Source: Gammaproteobacteria bacterium (GTDB lineage Bacteria > Pseudomonadota > Gammaproteobacteria > Competibacterales > Competibacteraceae). From it: a stretch of 7,685 bases of DNA. The stretch lies in NCBI GenBank assembly GCA_020047885.1, contig JAIFNF010000055.1, positions 1 to 7,685 on the forward strand, read 5' to 3'. The translations under genes were made by a program, and so were the position numbers. Below, one piece after another: positions 4,198 through 7,685 of this stretch; positions within the stretch are counted from its first letter, which is position 1; every line of letters starts with the position of its first letter. The notes below the pieces were generated by a model. The model was given only the letters and a program-made list of their open reading frames with translations, was not told where the DNA came from and did no database searches.

Positions 4198-6983
4198 TCG
4201 CACCTACCGAAGACACGATTCGTTCCGCGCTGGCCTGCCTGAATCCCGATGATCGGGAGGTGTGGGTCAAGGCCGGGATGGCGATTCATGCCGAACTGGG
4301 GTTAGGCGGCTATCTGATCTGGAATGAATGGGGCTGTCAGGGCGCATCGCACAAAGAGCGGGACGCGCAAAGCGTCTGGCGGTCGTTCCATAAAAACGGC
4401 GTCGGCATTGGCAGTCTGTTTGCGGCAGCAACGGCGACCGGCTGGACGATGCCGCAGGTGGCTACGAAACAGGATTATGACCCGTCGCCGGAAGGTAAGG
4501 CCGCGTGGATTTGGGATCATGCAACGCCGGTACCCGCCGATCATCCGTACCTGCTGCGCAAAGGCGTCAAGGCGTATGGCCTGCGCGTCCACAAAGAATC
4601 ACTGACCTTGCCGCTCCGAGATGTGTCTGGGGCGCTGAAAAGTCTGCAATTTATCTTTCCCTACCCGAAAGAGGGGAAGGATAAAATCTATCTCAAGGGC
4701 GGGCAAAAGACCGGGGCGTTCTTCGTCATCGGCGAACTGGCAAAGGCGAAACGGGCGCTGTTGGTGGAAGGCTACGCGACCGGGGCCAGTCTGTTTGAGC
4801 ACGTCGGGTTGCCGGTGGTGGTCTGTCTGGATACCGGCAATCTGGTGGCCGTGACGGCAGCGCTGCGGAACGCCTTTCCCCGGCTTAGGCTGTTGATCTG
4901 TGGCGATAACGACGCCTTTCATGCGGGCAAGAATCCCGGTAAGGATGCCGCAAAAGCCGCAGCCGCGACCGTGACCGGCGGCGTCGGCTGGTGCCTGCCG
5001 GAGTTCCTGACCCCGACGCCAGCGGAACTCCATGACGAGGCCGGGGCGAATGCCAGTAAGGCGCAAATCAAAGCCGCCGTCGAGAAGCTCAACCAGCGGG
5101 ACCGGTTGCGCTATGACGTGGAAAAGCCCACGGACTTCAATGATCTGACCCGCTGGAATGCCGGGGTGGATCGGCTGAAGTACCAAATCGAAACGGCGCT
5201 CGGGCGGATCGGGGTCATCGAAGTGCGCCCCGGCGATCTGGTGCCGATTATCCGCAAGGCCGAGGATGAATTGCTGTTCGTCGGCGGCGTCTATCAGCGC
5301 TCGGGCGATTTGGTGCGCCCGGTGCGTCACGATGCGATTGCCGGACAAACCACGGCGCTAGAAGGGATTCCGCTCGGCGCGTTGCGCTTGACGGTACTGA
5401 CCGCGCCTTGGCTGACGGAACGGTTTGCCCTGGTGGCAAAATGGCGACGCTTCAACGAGAAAGAGCAAGCCTGGAAAGCCATTGATCCGCCAGAACAATA
5501 CGCCAAAACCTATCTGTCCAAAGTCGGCCAGTGGCGAGCGCCGATTCTCACCGGCATTGTCGAATGCCCCACCTTGCGCCATGACGGCTCCTTGCTGAAT
5601 CAACCGGGCTATGACCCGTCCAGCGGGCTGTTTATGGACTATCGCGGCACCAAGATCACTGTTCCCGACCAGCCGACCCGTGGCGAGGCGCTGGCGGCGT
5701 TGGCGGTGCTGAAAGACCCCTACAGCGAGTTCCAGTTTGCCGACCCAGCCATGGGGCTGTCGATTGCCCTGGCGGCGGTGCTGACCGCTATTGTGCGCCG
5801 GTCGCTGCGCACGGCTCCGCTGTTTGCCTTTGATGCGCCAGTGATGGGCAGTGGCAAGGGCTTACTGGTCAAGATTGCCGCACTGATTGCGACCGGACGC
5901 CCCGCCCCGTTGCTCTCGCAAGGCCATGACGAGACCGAGGATGAGAAGCGTCTGGGTTCCTTGCTGCTGGCCGGGGTCTCGATGATGAATCTGGATAATA
6001 TCGAGCGCCCGGTCGGCGGGACGTTGCTGTGCTCCATGTTGACCGAGCCGAGTTGCAGCCCGCGCATTCTGGGCAAATCCGAATCGCCGGACATGCCCTG
6101 CAACCTGACCTTGTTTGCCACGGGCAATAACCTGCAATTTCTGGGGGATATGGTGCGCCGGGTGCTGATTTGTCGGCTGGATCCCGGTTGCGAACGCCCG
6201 GATGCCCGCCAGTTCACACGCAACTTGAATGACTGGGTGCCCGCGAACCGGGCCCGGTTGCTGACCGCAGCGCTGACCGTACTGCGGGCGTACATCGTCG
6301 CCGGGAAGCCCGCGCAACCCATGGCCCCGTATGGCAGCTTTGAAGAATGGTCGGGGCTGGTGCGTTCGGCGCTGGTGTGGCTGGGCGAAACCGATCCCTG
6401 CCTAAGCCGGGCCGCCTTGGAAGATGATGACCCGATTCTATCGGCGCTCCATGCGGTACTGCCCTTGTGGAGCCACGATCTGGGGGCGCGCACCTATACC
6501 GCCGGGGAAGTCTGCCAGCAGGCCACGGGTGACTTGCTGGTGGCGTTGCTGGACGTGGCCGCCAGTCGGCGTGACCCAGAGAAACTCGATCCCAAGCGCC
6601 TCGGCAAGTGGTTGCTCAAATACAAGGGGCGGGTGGCCAGTGGACTACGGATTGTGAAGGGCGAGGACGAACACAAAAAGGTCGCTATCTGGAAAGTAGT
6701 GTCCGCCGATCTCAAATCCAATTCTGCGGGGTTTGCGGGGTTTGGCGGGGTTTCGTCTCTTAGTACGCAGGATAAAATCGAAAAGTCACATTGTGATAGC
6801 AACAGCAATATGGGTGTGAATAGTAGTATTTCACCTAGCGACGGCTTGGCGAAACCCCGCCAAACCCCGCCACTCCGCAACCCCGATTTCGTGGCGCAAC
6901 GCACTGCCGAATTGATCGCGCAAGGATGGCTCCCGGAAGGCGCGGCTCGCGAGGCACGATTGGAGTCCGGTTATGACGCTTGA
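4194..6983 (+). CDS. Phage primase-helicase (PriCT-2, TOPRIM, P-loop ATPase)
   Basis: This 929-residue replication protein is coupled to the helicase by ATGA. Residues 5-82 match PriCT-2 (DREVWVKAGMAIHAELGLGG, WNEW, VWRSFHKNGVGIGSLF). A TOPRIM domain follows with glutamate E192 (LLVEGYATG) and the DxD pair D238/D240 (LLICGDND), the metal-binding residues of DnaG-type primases. The ATPase domain has Walker A MGSGKG with K555, an acidic segment NLDNIE near 603, sensor-like ATGNN and MVRR near 640-655. A C-terminal domain near 795-838 (KRLGKWL...GLRIV...VAIWKV) is shared with the 1805-2509 protein. The tail from about residue 845 is Gly/Ser/Pro-rich and encodes the inverted repeat at 6735-6870, then ends with a short helical segment. 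Expected role: primer synthesis and unwinding at the phage origin. Confidence 0.88.
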   Translation: MIAPTEDTIRSALACLNPDDREVWVKAGMAIHAELGLGGYLIWNEWGCQGASHKERDAQSVWRSFHKNGVGIGSLFAAATATGWTMPQVATKQDYDPSPEGKAAWIWDHATPVPADHPYLLRKGVKAYGLRVHKESLTLPLRDVSGALKSLQFIFPYPKEGKDKIYLKGGQKTGAFFVIGELAKAKRALLVEGYATGASLFEHVGLPVVVCLDTGNLVAVTAALRNAFPRLRLLICGDNDAFHAGKNPGKDAAKAAAATVTGGVGWCLPEFLTPTPAELHDEAGANASKAQIKAAVEKLNQRDRLRYDVEKPTDFNDLTRWNAGVDRLKYQIETALGRIGVIEVRPGDLVPIIRKAEDELLFVGGVYQRSGDLVRPVRHDAIAGQTTALEGIPLGALRLTVLTAPWLTERFALVAKWRRFNEKEQAWKAIDPPEQYAKTYLSKVGQWRAPILTGIVECPTLRHDGSLLNQPGYDPSSGLFMDYRGTKITVPDQPTRGEALAALAVLKDPYSEFQFADPAMGLSIALAAVLTAIVRRSLRTAPLFAFDAPVMGSGKGLLVKIAALIATGRPAPLLSQGHDETEDEKRLGSLLLAGVSMMNLDNIERPVGGTLLCSMLTEPSCSPRILGKSESPDMPCNLTLFATGNNLQFLGDMVRRVLICRLDPGCERPDARQFTRNLNDWVPANRARLLTAALTVLRAYIVAGKPAQPMAPYGSFEEWSGLVRSALVWLGETDPCLSRAALEDDDPILSALHAVLPLWSHDLGARTYTAGEVCQQATGDLLVALLDVAASRRDPEKLDPKRLGKWLLKYKGRVASGLRIVKGEDEHKKVAIWKVVSADLKSNSAGFAGFGGVSSLSTQDKIEKSHCDSNSNMGVNSSISPSDGLAKPRQTPPLRNPDFVAQRTAELIAQGWLPEGAAREARLESGYDA
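6726..6753 (+). repeat. Three tandem GCGGGGTTT units
   Basis: GCGGGGTTT occurs at 6726-6734, 6735-6743 and 6745-6753. The last two units belong to the left arm of an inverted repeat. The reverse complement AAACCCCGC appears twice at 6852-6860 and 6862-6870. They are translated as Gly/Phe-rich sequence (AGFAGFGG) in the primase tail. Confidence 0.9.
6735..6870. repeat. 21-bp perfect inverted repeat around an AT-richer core, within the primase gene
   Basis: The left arm at 6735-6755 and the right arm at 6850-6870 are exact reverse complements over 21 bases, 94 bp apart. The core is visibly richer in A and T than the surrounding gene. It holds the small palindrome TCACATTGTGA (6786-6796) and a hairpin GTGAA/TTCAC (6816-6820 with 6830-6834). 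Repeated iteron-like units with an AT-rich segment inside a replication gene is the layout of origins such as that in lambda gene O. An origin or a protein-binding site is inferred, not shown. Confidence 0.8.
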
Positions 6984-7215
6984 CGCCCTTTCCGACGCCC
7001 GTGCCCAGTTCATGGCGTTCCCGGCCCCACTCCAAGCCGCCATGAAAGCGGCAGCGAAGGTGGAACGCTGGTCGCCGGATCTGTGGCGACAGGAGACGAT
7101 CCTGGCCGCGGAACTGATTGCCCAGAACCACTATGCCCAGCCGTTCATCGACGCCCTCGTCGTGGTGTACCAGGACGCGGCAACCCCAACCCTCGCCCAA
7201 AGGAAAGCGGCATGA
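6973..7215 (+). CDS. Small helical protein of unknown function
   Basis: An 80-residue frame begins at ATG 6973 with GGAG (6962-6965) 7 nt upstream. It overlaps the end of the primase gene by 11 nt and ends in an ATGA overlap with the DUF3310 gene. The product is rich in alanine and probably all helical (AQFMAFPAPLQAAMKAAAKV, then ILAAELIAQNHYAQPFIDAL). No signal peptide, membrane span or metal motif is seen. I do not recognise the family. Its position between the primase and small accessory replication genes suggests an early phage function. Confidence 0.7.
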   Translation: MTLDALSDARAQFMAFPAPLQAAMKAAAKVERWSPDLWRQETILAAELIAQNHYAQPFIDALVVVYQDAATPTLAQRKAA

Positions 7216-7460
7216 ACAGCACTCAACACCCCCGCAACCAGCAAATCGGCGGCGATCATTACCTGAACCTGGGGATTCAGCCCTGGGACGCCCTGAACGC
7301 CTGGTTGACGAAAGACCAGTACCAAGGCTTCCTGCTGGGCAACTGCGTGAAATACCTGGCGCGGTACAACGCCGATGCGCCGGGCAAAGGCGGACTGGCC
7401 GACCTGCAAAAGGCGCGGCATTACCTCGATCAACTGATTGAACGGGTAGAAGCCGTATGA
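7212..7460 (+). CDS. DUF3310 phage protein
   Basis: The 82-residue product fits DUF3310, a small protein widespread in phages. It has IGGDHYLNLGIQPWDALNAW at about residues 12-31, GNCVKYLARYN near 43-53, then a GKGGLADLQKARHYLDQLIE stretch. The GGDHY, QPWD, KYL-RY and DL-KA-HYL positions are typical of the family. Its biochemical function is not established, although family members lie near nucleotide-metabolism and replication genes. The start overlaps the preceding stop as ATGA, and AAAGG at 7200-7204 provides a ribosome binding site. The end overlaps the next gene in the same way. Confidence 0.85.
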   Translation: MNSTQHPRNQQIGGDHYLNLGIQPWDALNAWLTKDQYQGFLLGNCVKYLARYNADAPGKGGLADLQKARHYLDQLIERVEAV

Positions 7461-7685
7461 CCGCCCAAAAAGCCGATTTAAGCGCGTCTCTGCCGGAAGC
7501 GCTATCCACGTTACCCACGAAGCCGAAACGCTCCTCCAAGCCCAAGCCGTTCGCCCTGAAGGCCATTGAACCGTTGGAGGCCATGATCCAGACACAGATC
7601 ATGGATTATCTGCGGGTGGAGCAAGCCCGGGGCCGGGTCAGTTGGTATTGCCGAACCAATGGCGGCGGGATGAAAACGCGCACCG
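7457..7685 (+). CDS. VRR-NUC-like nuclease, N-terminal part (runs off the window)
   Basis: The first 76 residues of a gene that continues past the right edge. A basic, proline-containing leader (residues 1-40) is followed by MIQTQIMDYLRVEQARGRVS and WYCRTNGGGMKTRT. The pattern of a helix ending in YL, then a strand with R-x-N-G-G-G, is how phage VRR-NUC nucleases begin; the catalytic acidic and VxxK-type residues would lie outside the window. VRR-NUC proteins are PD-(D/E)XK-type nucleases often found next to phage helicases and primases. Start by ATGA overlap with DUF3310. The family call rests on the N-terminal motif only. Confidence 0.6.
   Translation, partial: MTAQKADLSASLPEALSTLPTKPKRSSKPKPFALKAIEPLEAMIQTQIMDYLRVEQARGRVSWYCRTNGGGMKTRT

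Noticed and set aside
5720..6493. 257-codon open frame on the minus strand
   Set aside because: It lies opposite the conserved ATPase domain of the primase-helicase; it is Ser/Arg-rich and matches no motif.
6726..6870. Repeat cluster as a CRISPR array
   Set aside because: Units are 9 nt, directly adjacent or inverted, and inside a coding frame, with no repeat-spacer periodicity and no cas genes.
6835..7602. 255-codon open frame on the minus strand
   Set aside because: It covers the + strand DUF3310 gene and its coupled neighbours, which have family motifs and start signals. Its translation is compositionally shadow-like.

Overview
This window looks like the early (immunity plus replication) region of a temperate phage or integrated prophage, or a P4-like satellite, in a GC-rich proteobacterium. 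The evidence is the set of families present (Rha, BRO-N, SF2 helicase, PriCT-2/TOPRIM primase-helicase, DUF3310, VRR-NUC) and the fact that every recognisable gene is on the + strand. The host species cannot be named from the sequence. No structural, lysis or integrase gene is in view. Almost all genes are chained by 4-nt ATGA stop/start overlaps, so the region is probably one or a few polycistronic, translationally coupled units.

Layout. 2-157: 3' end of an unidentified gene. 154-579: small phage protein of the AP2/HNH-like 'GGRGI...CRW' type. 576-650: 24-residue membrane microprotein. 654-1874: two tandem immunity cassettes. Each has a sigma70-like promoter, a leader with a terminator-like hairpin, a three-way-junction RNA resembling the C4 antisense RNA of P1/P7 and the CI RNA of P4, and an antirepressor-type gene (Rha in cassette A, BRO-N in cassette B). 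1805-2509: a C-terminal antirepressor module without its own good start. 2506-4197: SF2 helicase with zinc-ribbon cysteines. 4194-6983: PriCT-2/TOPRIM/P-loop primase-helicase. 6973-7215: small unknown protein. 7212-7460: DUF3310 protein. 7457-end: start of a VRR-NUC-like nuclease.

The main observation is in the immunity block. In each cassette the third hairpin loop of the predicted C4-like RNA is complementary to the Shine-Dalgarno region of its own antirepressor gene and to a second copy of the target in the leader. That second copy sits beside one arm of a three-arm hairpin set that includes a U-tract terminator. The target words differ between cassettes (CAAGAAG in A, AATCTGG in B), and loop, leader site and SD site have changed together, so the two switches should be orthogonal. 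This is the seqA-seqB-seqC logic of P4 immunity, duplicated.

A perfect 44-bp direct repeat (1200-1243 and 1810-1853) brackets cassette B. Removing one 610-bp repeat unit would join the Rha N-terminal domain in frame to the 1805-2509 module and give one 339-aa protein. Cassette B therefore appears to have been stacked into the linker of an older rha-type gene, or exchanged there. The C-terminal domain of that module is also found in the primase (23 identical bases), which suggests domain sharing between the regulator and the replication protein. A second notable structure is a perfect 21-bp inverted repeat built from GCGGGGTTT units around an AT-richer segment in the tail of the primase gene, a possible replication origin or protein-binding site.
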